Shown one piece after another: positions 47,860 to 60,335 of a stretch of DNA of 64,000 nt. A program made the translations under genes and the position numbers. Each line of letters opens with the position of its first letter. The first letter of the stretch is position 1. Below the pieces are notes generated by a model, which worked only from the letters and a program-made list of their open reading frames with translations, made no database searches and had not been told where the DNA came from. The stretch comes from Metarhizium brunneum. Taxonomy: Eukaryota > Ascomycota > Sordariomycetes > Hypocreales > Clavicipitaceae. The DNA lies in the NCBI RefSeq assembly GCF_013426205.1, contig NC_089424.1, forward strand, positions 3,906,001 through 3,970,000. Direction: 5' to 3'.

Positions 47860-50800
47860 ATGGCACCCGTACAACCGCCCAGCCGAAATAGCGGCACATT
47901 GGCGCACCACGACGGCAACGGCGACGGCGACCACGACCACGGTGCCTCTCATGCTACACCCGTCGTGGCACACGAGCGCGGCAACGATAGCTATTCGACG
48001 AATCTGACCAGACAGGCGGCCCCGAGGAGAGCGAATTCCGACCCCTCGAACCCCAGCGGTGTTGTGCGAGCTGTGTCTTTTTCGGGACCGGCGTCGAATA
48101 ACCGGCCATTGGTGGACTCGACGAGTCGGAATGATCAGCATGTACTACTTACCATTCCCTCAAGAGATGCCGTGACCGAGATGGGGTCGTCCTTTGGCGA
48201 CACTCGTGATCGCACAGACAAGACTGCCCATGTCTCAATTACAAGCCCTGCCAATGACAAGGCTACCCAGACCTTGAGAGACTCCATCCGGCGATTCAGG
48301 CCAGGCAAGAACAGGAAGGACAAGGCGAACAAGGCATTGCGAAACGCCTCATGGAAGGATGCCTTCAAGGTCTCCCTCGCTAGTACATATCAGAAACTGA
48401 TCATGGAGGGCGTATTACGGAGGAAGCCGTTGCGCCCGAGCAACGATGGCCGTCATATTCCCCTGAATCCGTCAGATGCGCTGATTGACGAGCGAAGCCA
48501 GCGTCCGTACGTCAGCAACTTCATTCGATCTAGTCGGTATACCGCGTACGATTTTGTGCCTAAGCAGCTGCTGTTCCAGTTCAGCAAATTGGGTAATTTT
48601 TATTTTTTGGTCATGGGTGTCTTGCAGATGGTTCCTGGCTTGAGCACCGTGGGACGGTGGACGACGATAGTACCCTTGTCAATCTTTGTCGCTTTTAGCA
48701 TGCTCAAGGAGGGATATGATGATTATAGAAGGTATCAGCTGGACAAGTCGGAGAATCGCAGCGAAACTTGGGTTTTGAACCGCGGACAAGGAGGTAGTAC
48801 CACGGAGAAGGATGCGACGCAAACCGAGGTACGCGCCGCAACTGGTGATGCCGACCTCGAGAGCGGCGTGCGTGACATGAGCCCTCGAGACTGGTTGTGC
48901 ATGCAGTGGCAACATGTCAAGGTTGGTGATGTGGTGAGATTGAGACGAAATGATGGCGTGCCTGCGGATATGATTTTGCTGCATGCCACGGGGCCTAATG
49001 GCGTTGCATACATTGAGACAATGGCTCTAGATGGCGAGACGAATCTCAAGAGTAAGCAGGCCTGTCCTCTGCTGGCAGAGCGGTGCAGCACGCTGGACGG
49101 GATCAGGTCGACCACGGCTTCAATTGTTTCGGAAGACCCCAACATTGACTTGTACAGCTATGATGGTCGAGCTACAGTCGGAGACGAAACACTGCCGCTG
49201 TCGTTGAACAACGTCGTCTACCGCGGATCGATTCTTCGCAACACTGCCGAAGTGATTGGCATCGTGGTTAATTCGGGAGAGGAGTGCAAGATTCGCATGA
49301 ATGCCAATAAGAATGTCACTGCCAAGAAGCCCGCCATGCAGACCATGATCAACAAAATGGTACTCTTCCAGATTGTCATTGTACTCATGCTTGCTGCGGG
49401 ACTAACCATTGGCTACTCGCTGTGGAAGAAGAATATCCAGGACCTATCGTTCTACCTAGTTACCACAGGCCAGTGGACTGCCAGCGTCCCCTTTAAGGAA
49501 ATCTTTTTCGGCTACCTCATCATGTTCAACACACTCATCCCGCTGTCTTTATACATCAGCATGGAAATCATCAAGATCGGCCAGCTTATCCTGCTGCAGG
49601 ACGTCGACATGTACGATCCCGTGACGGACACTCCCATGGTGGCCAATACGACCACCATTCTGGAAAATCTGGGCCAAGTGAGCTATGTATTTTCGGACAA
49701 GACGGGCACATTGACCGAAAATGTCATGCGGTTCCGCAAGATGAGCGTTGCGGGTGTGGCTTTCCTTCACGACATGGATGTACAACGCGATGAGGATGTG
49801 AAGCAGAAGAAGATTGAGGCGGCCGCGTCGTGGAGTTGTCGCAGCAAAGGCAATCAGACGCAGCAGACTCCGCCTGTGTCGCCGCACAAGACCAAGTTCT
49901 TTCATCGGGATGAAGATGATATTCTGGAAGAAGAAGAAGACGAGGAGGACGATGGTAGTGGACCAGTGCCCCCCAGGAGAACTGGCTCCTTTGCAAGCGC
50001 CTCACACTGGAAATCGACGGTTCGCCCGAATGAGGAACCAGAGGTCAAGACGGAGGATATGTTGGACTATGTCCGCCGACATCCAAATACCGTCTTCTCT
50101 CGCAAGGTCAAGCACTTTTTGCTCTGTATTGCTTTATGTCACACCTGCTTGCCCGAGAAACGGGACGACGGTGAATTTTCGTTTCAGGCTGCTTCCCCAG
50201 ATGAGTTGGCCCTGGTAGAAGCTGCTCGCGACATGGGGTGGCTGTTAGTTGATCGCCCTGCGAAGACGATCAAGTTGCAGACAAATGATGACAGGGGTGT
50301 GGTTCAGGTCGAGTCGTACCAGGTGCTGGACGTGATTGAATTCAGCAGCAAGAGGAAGAGAATGTCCATCATTATCAGAATGCCCAACGGTCGCATTTGC
50401 GTCTTTTGCAAAGGTGCCGATAACGTCATTACTTCGCGACTCAAATTGAGCCATTTAGCTGAACAAAAGGCAAAGGACATTAGCCGACGGGCTAGTGTGC
50501 GCAAGACATTCGAACAGGACAAGGCCCGAACGCGAATGAGCATGGCCAGTGGAAGGGGTACGCCGAGAACGAGTTTTGCCTTGAAGCGAGGTGAATCGAT
50601 CGATCGGTTGGAGGGACTTCGACGCAGCATTGGTAGACTGTCGACCGATGCCAACAGACTTTCCTACTCGGAGGGCGTTGGCTCTCGGATGGCTAGACGA
50701 CAAGCCGAGGAACCGGGAACGCCTCGAGGTTCGTTGGATGTGTTGCGCGCCAGACGACTGAGTCTGAACCCGGTGTCGTCGGTTGAGGACGTTGACCATC

Positions 50801-52544
50801 GAATTGACGAGTCCGTCGCCAGCAACGAGGCGGCTGTTTTCGAGCATTGCTTCCAGCATATCGAAGATTTTGCGACGGAAGGTTTGCGGACATTGCTGTA
50901 CGCGTATCGGTACATCGAGGAGGATGTTTACGCCTCTTGGAAGCAATTGTACCGCGAGGCAGAGACTAGTCTTGTCAACCGTCAGGAGCTGGTTGAACAG
51001 GCTGGCGAGATGATTGAGCAAAAGTTTGAGCTTGCTGGCGCCACAGCCATTGAAGACAAATTGCAAGACGGGGTGCCCGAGACCATTGACAAGCTGCGAC
51101 GGGCCAATATCAAGGTCTGGATGCTGACGGGCGACAAGCGCGAGACAGCAGTCAACATTGGCCACTCGGCCCGCGTGTGCAAGCCGTTTTCCGAAATCTA
51201 CATCCTCGACGGCAGCAGAGGTAACCTCCAAGACGTCATGACTTCCACCCTCAACGACGTCTGCCGTGGCATGGTCCCGCACTCTGTCGTCGTGGTCGAC
51301 GGCCAAACCCTGGCCACCATCGACGCATCCGACGACCTCGCCGTCCTCTTTTACGACCTCGTCCTCCGCGTCGACTCGGTCATCTGCTGCCGCGCCTCAC
51401 CCTCCCAAAAGGCTCAACTCGTCACGTCGATCCGCCGCTTCGTCCCATCCTCAATGACCCTCGCCATCGGCGACGGTGCCAACGACATTGGCATGATACA
51501 ATCCTCCCATGTCGGCATTGGCATATCGGGCCGCGAAGGCCTCCAAGCCTCACGTATATCCGATTACTCCATCGCGCAGTTTCGCTTCCTCCAGCAGCTG
51601 CTGTTCGTCCACGGCCGCTGGAACTACCTCCGCACAGGAAAATACGTCCTCGCCACCTTTTGGAAAGAAATCCTCTTCTTCTTGGTCCAGGCGCACTTCC
51701 AGCGGTTTAATGGGTACTCGGGCACCTCGCTCTTTGAGTCGTGGAGTCTAACTGTATTCAATAGCCTGTTCACCTCACTGCCGGTAATCTTATTGGGCAT
51801 CTTTGAAAAGGACCTCAGCGCGGAAACGCTGCTCGCTGTGCCGGAGCTGTACACGTTTGGACAGCAGAACAGGGGGTTCAACATTCGGCAGTACTTTGGC
51901 TGGATGTTCATGGGCGTCGCGGGCAGCTTTGTCATTTACTACTTGACGCTCGGCGAGTTTTGGAGTGCACTTTTCACGGCGGACACTAGCCTGTACGCCA
52001 TGGGGGCGGTGTGCTTTACGGTTGGCGTCATCTTCATCAACATTAAGCTATTGTTAGTCTCTCTGTCTCCCCCCCGCGCCTTTTTTGTTTTAGTCTGAAC
52101 TAACGCGACGGCAGGATCCTCGAGCTACACTCCAAAACGGTCATCACCTTTGGTGGCTTCATCATCTCCATTGCTGGCTGGTTCCTCTGGTGTCTCTTCC
52201 TGTCGGGCATGTACCCCCAAAGGGTGGGCAAGGACATGGTCCGCCGCGGCTTCATCGACAACTTTGGCCGCCAGGTTTCGTGGTGGACGACGCTGCTCGT
52301 GGCGCTCGCTACGCTCGTCATCATGGACCTGGTGGTCCAGGGCGTGCGGAGGGTGTACTGGCCGACGGACCAGGACCTCATGCAGCGCATTGAAAAGGAC
52401 GCGAGTGCGAGGCAGGCGCTGCGCGAACATGCGGCTCTGCAGGAGGCGGGCGTTGAGGATGATGATGTCGAGTTGCAGGACTTGATTATGCGCCGGGGAC
52501 GGGGGAGCGTGGCTGCCGAGGATGGGCGAGAAGACACGCGGTGA
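47860..52544 (+). CDS. DNF3: P4-type phospholipid-translocating ATPase (Dnf3-like flippase)
   Basis: 1,540 residues in two exons, with the intron at 52053-52114 splitting a Leu codon in the C-terminal membrane domain. It flips phospholipids to the cytosolic leaflet of Golgi or plasma membranes, probably with a Cdc50-type partner. Landmarks are the P4 N-terminal block FVPKQLLFQFSKLGNFYFLV, the proline motif of helix 4 (IPLSLYISMEI, about 560), phosphorylated Asp613 in DKTGTLT, KGAD nucleotide-binding (about 851), TGDKRETAVNIG (about 1090) and GDGANDIGMIQ (about 1204). A Ser/Arg-rich insert in the nucleotide-binding domain (about 865-985) carries several R-x-S sites. An acidic EEEEDEEDDGS run lies near 690. 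The Dnf3 subgroup is chosen from the N-terminal block and MYDPVTDTPMVANTTT. The family is certain, the subgroup less so. Confidence 0.92.
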
Positions 52545-54994
52545 GTGCGGTACATTTGTATAGAGCGAAGAAGGTTACATGTTGTTGGGACCGCTGTTTA
52601 GGGCGGGAGGGAGTACTGGCTGGCTGTTGGCGTTTTTGGGGCTTGATACCAGGTATATATAGCATGGCGTATTTAGTATAGTTACCGAGAATTGGATATT
52701 TTTCTTCTTCTACTCAAGTCCTCTCACGACGAGACTGTCTCCTCATCCTCCTGCTGGACGCCGGGTTCGGTGAGCAAAACGCTACGGTGGCTCGTGAGTC
52801 GTTCCTCGTCATTGCCCCCGTCCCCAGGTGCTGGTGACACTTGTGGTTGGGTTTAGACCAAGGCGTTTCCGAGACTAAATATCTCCTCTCCCATACATCC
52901 ACGTAGACTGATGACGAGGAGGATATGCTCATTTATATAACGCATTGGGGAGCTTCGTACCCCTGCGCCCTCCATTTTAAATGCGACGCCGCGATTTTCT
53001 CCCGGTGTCGCCAGATGCAGTTGCAACCATTGGGCGGCGGGCTCTTGCGCCTCGCGCTTTTGTTCTTGCTCGAAGTACCACACTGCTTGAAGTTGATCTC
53101 TGCACGTTGTGGCTGTAAAGTGTTGCTTTTCTGGGGAATACCTTTTTGGCGCCGTCAGCTCTACTGACTAATTGAGGTTGTGGACTCCCTCTGTTTATTA
53201 CGTTTTTTATTTGTTCGACTTGTATAAATAAATGCTGGTGTGAGAACTGCGTCGGGTATCAATACGATATGCCTGGCTGTTCCTAAGCTGTAGTTTTCGC
53301 TTACGAGTGCTCGTTTTGATATTAGTAACTCGGGTGACCACGAACTAAATATAGCCCTAACGATTTATACACAATCTTGGTCTTTTATAGCAAGATGTAT
53401 GGCAACTAGTAGTGCTTATAAATGTTTCATTATATTGATGTTTGAGAAATATTCTTTCCATCCCACAAACCATGTCATTGCGTCTCGGAGATGGAGTTTC
53501 GCCTCTGAATAAATATCTACAGCAAAGAGGCTTCAGTGAGCCATTTGTAATCTCTGTTCTGGAGTTTGTCTGTGACAGAAGCTTCCCACATGCCTTGGAG
53601 CGTGGTAAATCATTACGAGTCTTCCCCAGTGACCATGGCTCTGGTGACCGACAGCACTTCGGCAGCCCCCGCATATAGGAGTGCTGTCTGGGGCTGAGGA
53701 TATGCAGAATAATCTGTAAAAGGCATAGATTACCCAAGGACAGGATGGTGCCGCGTCAAAATGTCCGAGTGTTGCGTTGGCAGTGTTGTGCTTTACAAGT
53801 GTTGATGCCCAAAACTGTGGGCTGAACTTGTAAATGGCAGCTCTTTGTTGCTTTCTAAGTGTGCTGGCGAAGACAGCAATTTGTCTCATGGACGATCAGG
53901 CACACGGTGTTGATTTGATTCGGGCCTACCAGGGGCAGTGCTTGTACGAATACCGGGACTGGCTGAAGAAGAGAATACTTGATAGCAATTTGTATTATAG
54001 CGAATAAAAGCAACGTTGAAAGTAAAAGTAGCATAGTTATGCACTAGATTATGGCTAGATTTGGCTTGAATATACAAACTACTATATCAAGCACTGATTT
54101 GAGACGGCAAGAGCAATACTGTGCTTGTATCGTAGCCTCTTACACTATTTACGGTGAGCAATACAAATTTGCCTACCTGGTGGCGTAGAGTGATTTGGGG
54201 CTGGGCACGTACTTTTGTCTCTGACTGTATATATGAGGTTTACCAAGACATTGCATCTTTTCCTGGAGGGTTGGTAACGCTTTACGAGAGCTGTTCTCCC
54301 AGATGTAAACAAGGTCCCCGATGGATATGCCATGGCTAAACATGAACGGCATACAAGGGGGGATAATTACCTCGCAACAAGCATCCTATGTTCTTTTCTG
54401 TGACAAAAAGACACGAGCTGCATCAAATTACCTTTCAAAAAGCCCGGGGATGGTGTTTTACACCGCTACAAAATCAACGGCAAATGCCTCACAGTCTCGG
54501 ACAGCGGAATGGTTGCAACCCTATAAAGCTGCACGCCACCTACGCCGTTGTCTCTTCCCCTCCTGATGCCCAAAGATTTCCATTCCGTCTCGTGTTTCAT
54601 TCAATGCAGGGCTCGCTGATGCGACTGAGGGCTCTCTGTCTGCTTGGGTCCGGCTGCAGCTATTCACTCACCGGGACACAAGATGAATGGGGAGCTGGAC
54701 GGCACGCCGAGAGCGCCAACTGCAACCATGCTGCATTATTCCCTCCCCCGCGAAACCGGGCCTCGAACACACCGAGACAGCCCGTGGATACAGAATGTGT
54801 CGTCACGGTTGCGGGGAAATAAGCTTGTCGTTGGGCTACATGTATAAAATTCGCCCATTCTTCCTCCGCTCGGCACGGTTTACTTGCACAGCTCCATTCG
54901 CAACTTCACTCAACACTTTGACCCAAAGGCGAGACCTTTAAACTCTTGTTCAAGCTTCCATTGAAAACACTCTTCACCCGTCAGCCTAGTCAAC
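52545..54994. other. 2.4-kb intergenic region, AT-richer in the centre
   Basis: No gene recognised. 53170-54150 is visibly richer in A+T than the flanks and could be decayed sequence, but no repeat was identified. The last 150 bp form the lectin promoter. One frame at 53533-53889 (minus) was inspected and has no recognisable domain. Confidence 0.5.
54843..54849 (+). promoter_or_regulatory. TATA box of the lectin gene
   Basis: TATAAAA lies 146 bp before the lectin start codon and is followed by a pyrimidine-rich stretch, the arrangement expected of a regulated fungal gene. Confidence 0.55.
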
Positions 54995-56270
54995 ATGCCT
55001 GCTGAAATCAATGACATTGCTATGCGCGCCTCCGTGGCTGCCATTAACAAGGGCTCCAGCATCCGCGTCTATGAGTCGGATGTATTTGGTGGAATCCGGG
55101 AGGCAATGTACGAGGGCAAATGGACTGGTGGCGGTAGCCGCAACGTCATCGCCAAGGGCAAGATTGGCTCTCCCGTCGCCGCAACCTCTCTTGGCCTGGA
55201 CTTTATCCGCGTCTATTACATCGGCGAGGACAACAAGGCCAAGGAGATTTGCTACGACAAGAACGGCAAGCATTGGGTACGTACTCTGCCCGGCTTCCCA
55301 CTGCCTCTGTCGTCCCCTTTTTCGGGGAGCCCCGAAACGTTGTAGAGAGTCGAGGCTTGGTGGTCGACTTCTCAGCCGGTCCTTCTACGACGGGATATGG
55401 CAGTATTTTGCTATATCCACGCCTTCCACAAAACACATTGACTGACTTCTGGCGTGGACAGTACGACGGGGCTCTGAACAACAGGTTCAAGTTGGCGCCT
55501 TACTCTGGCTTGGCTGCCATGTTCCTCGAAACATCCGAGGATCTCAAAATGATCCGCCTCTATGGCCAGCTCGAGGACGACAACCACATCCAGGAATACT
55601 GCTGTAAGTCGCACTCCGGGGGACGGGCCATCAGAGCCAATGGCTCTTATACTGCGGACAAGTGAAATCGTGCTCACTCTGGATGAAACTCGAACAGATG
55701 ACACCAAGCATGGCTGGACTGTCGGCGCCAACCTCGGCGAGGCCATTCCCGGCTCCTCCATCGCAGTCGCCACCTGGGGCACGTCACACAATATCCGGTA
55801 CGTTGAATACAGCTTGCCCTGGACCCGAGCCGCCGAGCTGCGCTTCTCTCTTCCCCCGACTAACAAACGCCACGGCGTACAGCGTCTACATGCAGGACAC
55901 GAGCCTCAACATTGTCGAAAAGGTCTACGACGGCTCGCGCTGGCAGACGGGCGGTCTGCACGTCAAGGATGCCACGCCTCGCGCCGCACTGGGCGTCACG
56001 TCGTGGATGGAGCACAGCAACGTGTCGATCCGCCTGTACTACGGCTCCGGCTCCCCGGGCAACGTCATCAAGGAGAAGGGCTGGGATCACAGCACGGGCT
56101 GGTACGACGGCGACTTCGCGCAGGGCTCTATTCCTGCGTCCCACGTCGCTGCCATCCCCAAGCCCGTGCTGCGCGTGTACATCCAGAACGGGACAAAGTT
56201 CACGGCTGTGACGGAGTTTGCATGGGAGGGCAGCTGGAAGGTCGGCCAGCAGGCTCTGCCCCCGGCCTAA
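54995..56270 (+). CDS. Fucose-specific lectin, AAL/AFL type
   Basis: 303 residues in four exons. Introns are 55277-55461, 55604-55697 and 55798-55882. Each splice joins recognisable sequence (KHW to YDGAL; EYC-Y-DTKHGW; HNI-R-VYMQ). Length is close to the about 310 residues of Aleuria aurantia lectin. The protein shows the family's repeated blades: IRVYESDVFGGIREAMYEGKW, IRVYYIGEDNKAKEICYD, IRLYGQLEDDNHIQEYC, VYMQDTSLNIVEKVYDGSRW, IRLYYGSGSPGNVIKEKGWD and LRVYIQNGTKFTAVTEFAWEGSW. These six blades form a beta-propeller with fucose sites between blades. Each blade starts with the (I/L)R(V/L)Y strand, whose Arg normally contacts fucose, and usually ends in the Trp that stacks on the sugar. There is no signal peptide, as in other members. 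Possible roles are binding host or competitor glycans, or spore-wall function. Confidence 0.9.
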
Positions 56271-59207
56271 GCGGCCCCGTGTATTGCTTGCCCGGGGTTT
56301 GCGTATCACGGCCACGGGCGGGATGGTAGACGGAGAGCTGGTTGATCATGCTGGGCGGATGCTTGGTGTGCACAGTCTGCAGCACTATGGATGGAACGAC
56401 TGCTTGGTCCTCGAGGCAAATGGTTGTTCCAGAATGTGTAGTGTCATGAGATTCCAGTCGTTGAATAAGAACCAGTGATTCGCGCCTTATATTTCCCGTG
56501 ACTCTAGCAAAACACCAAGAAGGCGTATGAGACAGGAAAAGACGGAGCTTCTGGGATAGCAAGGCAGCCTTTGGAAATGAATAGTACTCATACGATAGGT
56601 GATTGCTACCATCCCTGTAGAGCTGGTAGGCCAGTAGAGCGGTTCTTCTCATCAACCCCCGTGCTTATCCGTCGATTTACTCTCCTCCCATCACCACTCG
56701 CATGCGTGATCAATCTATCTGCTCCGTAAGAAGAAACGTATAGAAAGCGCACGCTCCCGGGTCCCAACGCGCTCCCTGTGATATTCCCTCGACTCCAAGA
56801 TTCCATGACCCTTTGTCCCTCCTTCCAATCACAAATATGCCGCAGCTGGTATGTTTCTCTTCTCTCCCCCTCGTCAACAGATGGGCTGATATTGATCGCT
56901 CCCGCTCCGTGGCTGCCCAATATTACCCCTCTCTGCGCGGTGAGGAGGGCAAGACGGCTCCCAACTTCAAGCATGGAACTGGGGTGCGCATTCGCAAACA
57001 CGACGTTCAAGCCAACTTGCCAACTTTCGCGGCACGTCTTGTTCAAGCCACCTTGCTAACTTGCGCAAGAGTTGCAGAGCACATGCATGGTTGAGGCCTG
57101 TATACGACCCAGGAGTCTCGAGCCCGGGATGGCTCACTGCCATTGGTGAGAGTCATGCATGCGCAAGTGCCCGATTCAAACGAAAACAAAAGCCTAATGC
57201 ATGCTTCGGACAAGGGCCAAAGGCAGTTGCCGTCTAGGCTGTTGCCGCAACTTAATGGGCTAGAGTCATCTTCCACAAAGACCGACGACGGAAACTATAC
57301 TGAGCCTCTGCTATGGTGGAGTGTGCTGCTTTCGCTTTCAAAGTCGGCTCCTGAGAGGCTTCAAGATGTGAATTCAGGTCAACGGCAGGCTGAATATAGA
57401 CAACATGGTTTGAAATTTCTTGGTTAGAAGGGTCTGGCGACGGTTGGGTTCCGTTAAAGACGAGAGCGGGGGAAGGCAGGATATCCGACGACACAGGTCA
57501 AGCGACTATGGTGTGGGCATTCCGTTGTGGTCTCGGTTAAGATGCTAAGGCTCGAAAATAGACAGATGACGTGGATAACCTTGGTTCTGGAGTCGACGCA
57601 AGAGCCAGTATTGTCATGGCATGCTTGCCGACGGGAGAGATCAGGGGCCTGGGAGAGGATTTTTGTGTCATCTAGATCTTCTCTCGCTCCCCAAACCCTT
57701 AGCAAGCTATTCTTGCTTGCCAACCGCGTCTCGGAATTCCGCCTAAAAGATTGCCTCTTTGGGCTGGGTCGTGTGTGCCTTGGGAACCTCGTTCTTTGGA
57801 GGAGGGCAAGGCAGAATCTTTTATGAGTAACTACGTCAAGGAAGAAGAAAGTTATCTGGGGTTTATAATGGACGCTGGATGGGCACTATGTGACCTATCG
57901 TCTACCTAGTATTTTATACGTACCATGTGCTTCAAATTAAACTTATCTTGGGCGTTTTGACCGGGCATTTGGTGGTGCTTGTTCCGACTTCGTAAATGAC
58001 ATGGAGCAGCAAACGGCCCTACAGTCGTCATTATCAAGCTCTTAGCGGCCAGAAGGGACTTTATACCCACCCCACTCAAGCCCAGGGAACTAGTAGTAAC
58101 TTATAATGGAAACTGACAAGGTGTAGTCTGAGCTGAAAGTGTGTTCATGGAACCACTTTCATCTACAGTGGAAGGCAAAAAAGTATTTAACCAGATCACG
58201 CACAGGCTATCGCGCTTTATAATATAATACGATACAGTAGATTACAAGTTGAATTCTAGCCCAGCATGAGCAAAAGAGTATAATGTGAAGCCATAATGAG
58301 TATTAGTAAATGGGGACTATCCTATGATATTGCTGGCCGTTGATACGAAACAGAAATGTAGAGCTGCCACACGGATGTTACACGAGGGCTATAATATCAA
58401 GACCTGGAGCATACGGCTTACCGACTTCTTACATAAATTGATCTCTTTGGGTTATGTAGGCTTTGAGCAAACCGGACTTTGATACCAAAGACTGTTATCA
58501 GATGAATTGAGTCATCACTCCAAGTCCTTTGTTGATCCCTTGTCACAAGAGGCTTGTTACACGGAAATCGCCTGTTACACAAGGGCTACGGTCACGGGAT
58601 TAAGGCAGAAGGCCCTCACTGACTTCTTGTATTTAAAGACGTCTTTGGCGACCGAGGCCTTGAGGAAAACAAAGGACCTTTGATACCAAAGACTGTTATT
58701 AGATGAATTGAGCTATTGCTCCAAGCCCTCTTCGAGGCCTTGTCACAAGGCTAGATAAAGAAGCCTGATATAAATTTATTACTAGCTATAAATAATAATC
58801 AAGAGAGCAGAAGAGGCTATATGAGGCCTTATCCCAGGAATTGTGTGTAAAGATATAGCACTAAATGCAACTATAAGCTCAAAATCAAGAAAGGAGAAGA
58901 GATAATCTTAAATACTAGATAATAATACCACTACTACTTGAACATATAATAATATAAAGAAAAAATGCAACCCTAAACTTGATCGCACGCAGCATATTAT
59001 AGCGTATTCTTTACTAACTATACATATATATATCAAGTTGTTTGTTTTATACTATCGTTATTACCAGTCATAAGTACTGAAATGTAGAGGGGAGAAAGGA
59101 CGCCCATACCCAACTACTCGGCACGCCCTGCAATATAACATTGTCACCACAACCTATAACTACAAGACAACGGAGGCGACACGAGATGCCACCTCCCTGA
59201 TCCTCTG
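56271..59207. other. 3-kb intergenic region with an AT-rich, decayed right part
   Basis: No gene recognised. From about 57830 to 59100 the DNA becomes AT-rich, with many TATA and ATAAT words, and contains a diverged tandem repeat at 58377-58760. This is the appearance of a mutated mobile-element remnant, but no transposase or terminal repeat could be identified. Confidence 0.55.
58377..58760 (+). repeat. Two diverged copies of a ~197-bp tandem unit
   Basis: Copy 1 starts GTTACACGAGGGCTA at 58377 and copy 2 starts GTTACACAAGGGCTA at 58574. Both continue through matched blocks: GACTTCTT (58424 and 58620), TTTGATACCAAAGACTGTTAT (58479 and 58680), AGATGAATTGAG and CCTTGTCACAAG. Many differences are C/T or G/A exchanges (for example ataat versus cggtc near the start), as expected of repeat-induced point mutation, a premeiotic process known in many ascomycetes. 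Confidence 0.7.
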
Positions 59208-60335
59208 CTAGCACTCATCATCGCCAACACCGCCATCGACCCGAACCAAGACCTTGCCCCTCGCATGCCGCCCGCCCAGCTTCTCATAGGCCTTGTCGGC
59301 GTCGGCAAACGCCCACACACTGTCCCTCACCACCCTGAGCTCGCCCCTGGCCAGCATGCCCACGATGCTCTCGCGGTCCTCCCGCGTAGGCGACATCATG
59401 GACGCGCCCTTCCACGGCCGGCCCACGCCGCCGAGCCACCTGGCGACGGGCCACCACTCGTTCAGCTTCATCTGCACGACGGCGCGCAGAAAGTCGGGCA
59501 CCCCAAAGGACGGCGGCTTGATGCCCACGGAGCAGTAGACGCCCTCGGGGACGAGGTACGACGGCGAGCGGGCATACAGCGCCTGGAAGCCGAGCGTGTC
59601 GACGACGGCGTCAAAGGGCGCCGAGGCAAAGGCGGCGCCGAGGTGGGCGGCCAGGTCGGCGTGCAGCGTGTAGTCGACCACGTCGTCGGCGCCCAGGCCT
59701 CGCACCGTGTCCGCGTTGGCGCCGCTGCACACGCCGACGACGCGGCCGGCGGCGCCGACGGCCTTGCGCGCCATCTGCACGACCATGGTGCCGATGCCGC
59801 CGCTCGCGGCGACGACGAGCACCCCCTGGCCCGGCTTGAGCGCGGCGTCGGCGACCAGCTGCGCGGCCGTCATGCCCGTCAGCAGGCAGCCGGCGGCGTC
59901 GGCGAAGCTCACGTTGTCGGGCTTGCGGACGGCGTACTTGGCGGGGATGGCGACGTACTCAGCCAGCGCGCCGGTGCCCGTGGCCAGGGCGTGCGAGGCC
60001 GGCAGCATGGCGACCACCTTGTCGCCCCGGGCGAAGCGGGAGCTGGCGGCGTCGGCGTCCGGGTGCCACACGTCGGCGACGGTGCCGCTGAGGTCCATCT
60101 CGGGCGTGCAGGTGTCGGCGCGCAGAAGGGCCGGGATCAGCGTCATTTGGAAGATGGCGCCGACGTTGAGCCCGGCAAAGGCCACCTTGACGAGGATCCA
60201 TTCCTCGGGGGTGGGCGAGTCGCGCGGCAGCGGGAGACGGGGCGGCAGGGTTGGCGCTGGGCCGGACGTGAATGCGAGAACGGACGAAGGCGGGCCGCGC
60301 GCCGTGAAGGTCCAAAGGCGGTGGTGGGATGTCAT
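59208..60335 (-). CDS. Medium-chain dehydrogenase/reductase, quinone-oxidoreductase-like
   Basis: Single exon, 375 residues, complete. The N-terminal GroES-like catalytic domain contains WILVKVAFAGLNVGAIF and TPEMDLSGTVADV. The Rossmann domain has GVLVVAASGGIGTMVVQMA (about residue 170-190) for NAD(P) binding, followed by VVGVCSGANADTVRGLGADDVVDY, whose lack of an acidic residue after the second strand suggests NADP preference. The cysteines of zinc-dependent alcohol dehydrogenases are absent, so it belongs to the zinc-free quinone oxidoreductase/enoyl reductase-like branch and probably reduces an activated double bond or quinone. The substrate is unknown. The gene is strongly G+C-rich and lies directly beside an AT-rich tract. 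No biosynthetic partner gene is present in the window. The large open frame on the opposite strand is a codon-bias shadow. Confidence 0.88.
   Translation of the reverse strand: MTSHHRLWTFTARGPPSSVLAFTSGPAPTLPPRLPLPRDSPTPEEWILVKVAFAGLNVGAIFQMTLIPALLRADTCTPEMDLSGTVADVWHPDADAASSRFARGDKVVAMLPASHALATGTGALAEYVAIPAKYAVRKPDNVSFADAAGCLLTGMTAAQLVADAALKPGQGVLVVAASGGIGTMVVQMARKAVGAAGRVVGVCSGANADTVRGLGADDVVDYTLHADLAAHLGAAFASAPFDAVVDTLGFQALYARSPSYLVPEGVYCSVGIKPPSFGVPDFLRAVVQMKLNEWWPVARWLGGVGRPWKGASMMSPTREDRESIVGMLARGELRVVRDSVWAFADADKAYEKLGGRHARGKVLVRVDGGVGDDEC

Noticed and set aside
50455..51306. 283-codon minus-strand frame
   Set aside because: It is antisense to the P4-ATPase gene, which has clear catalytic motifs in the opposite direction.
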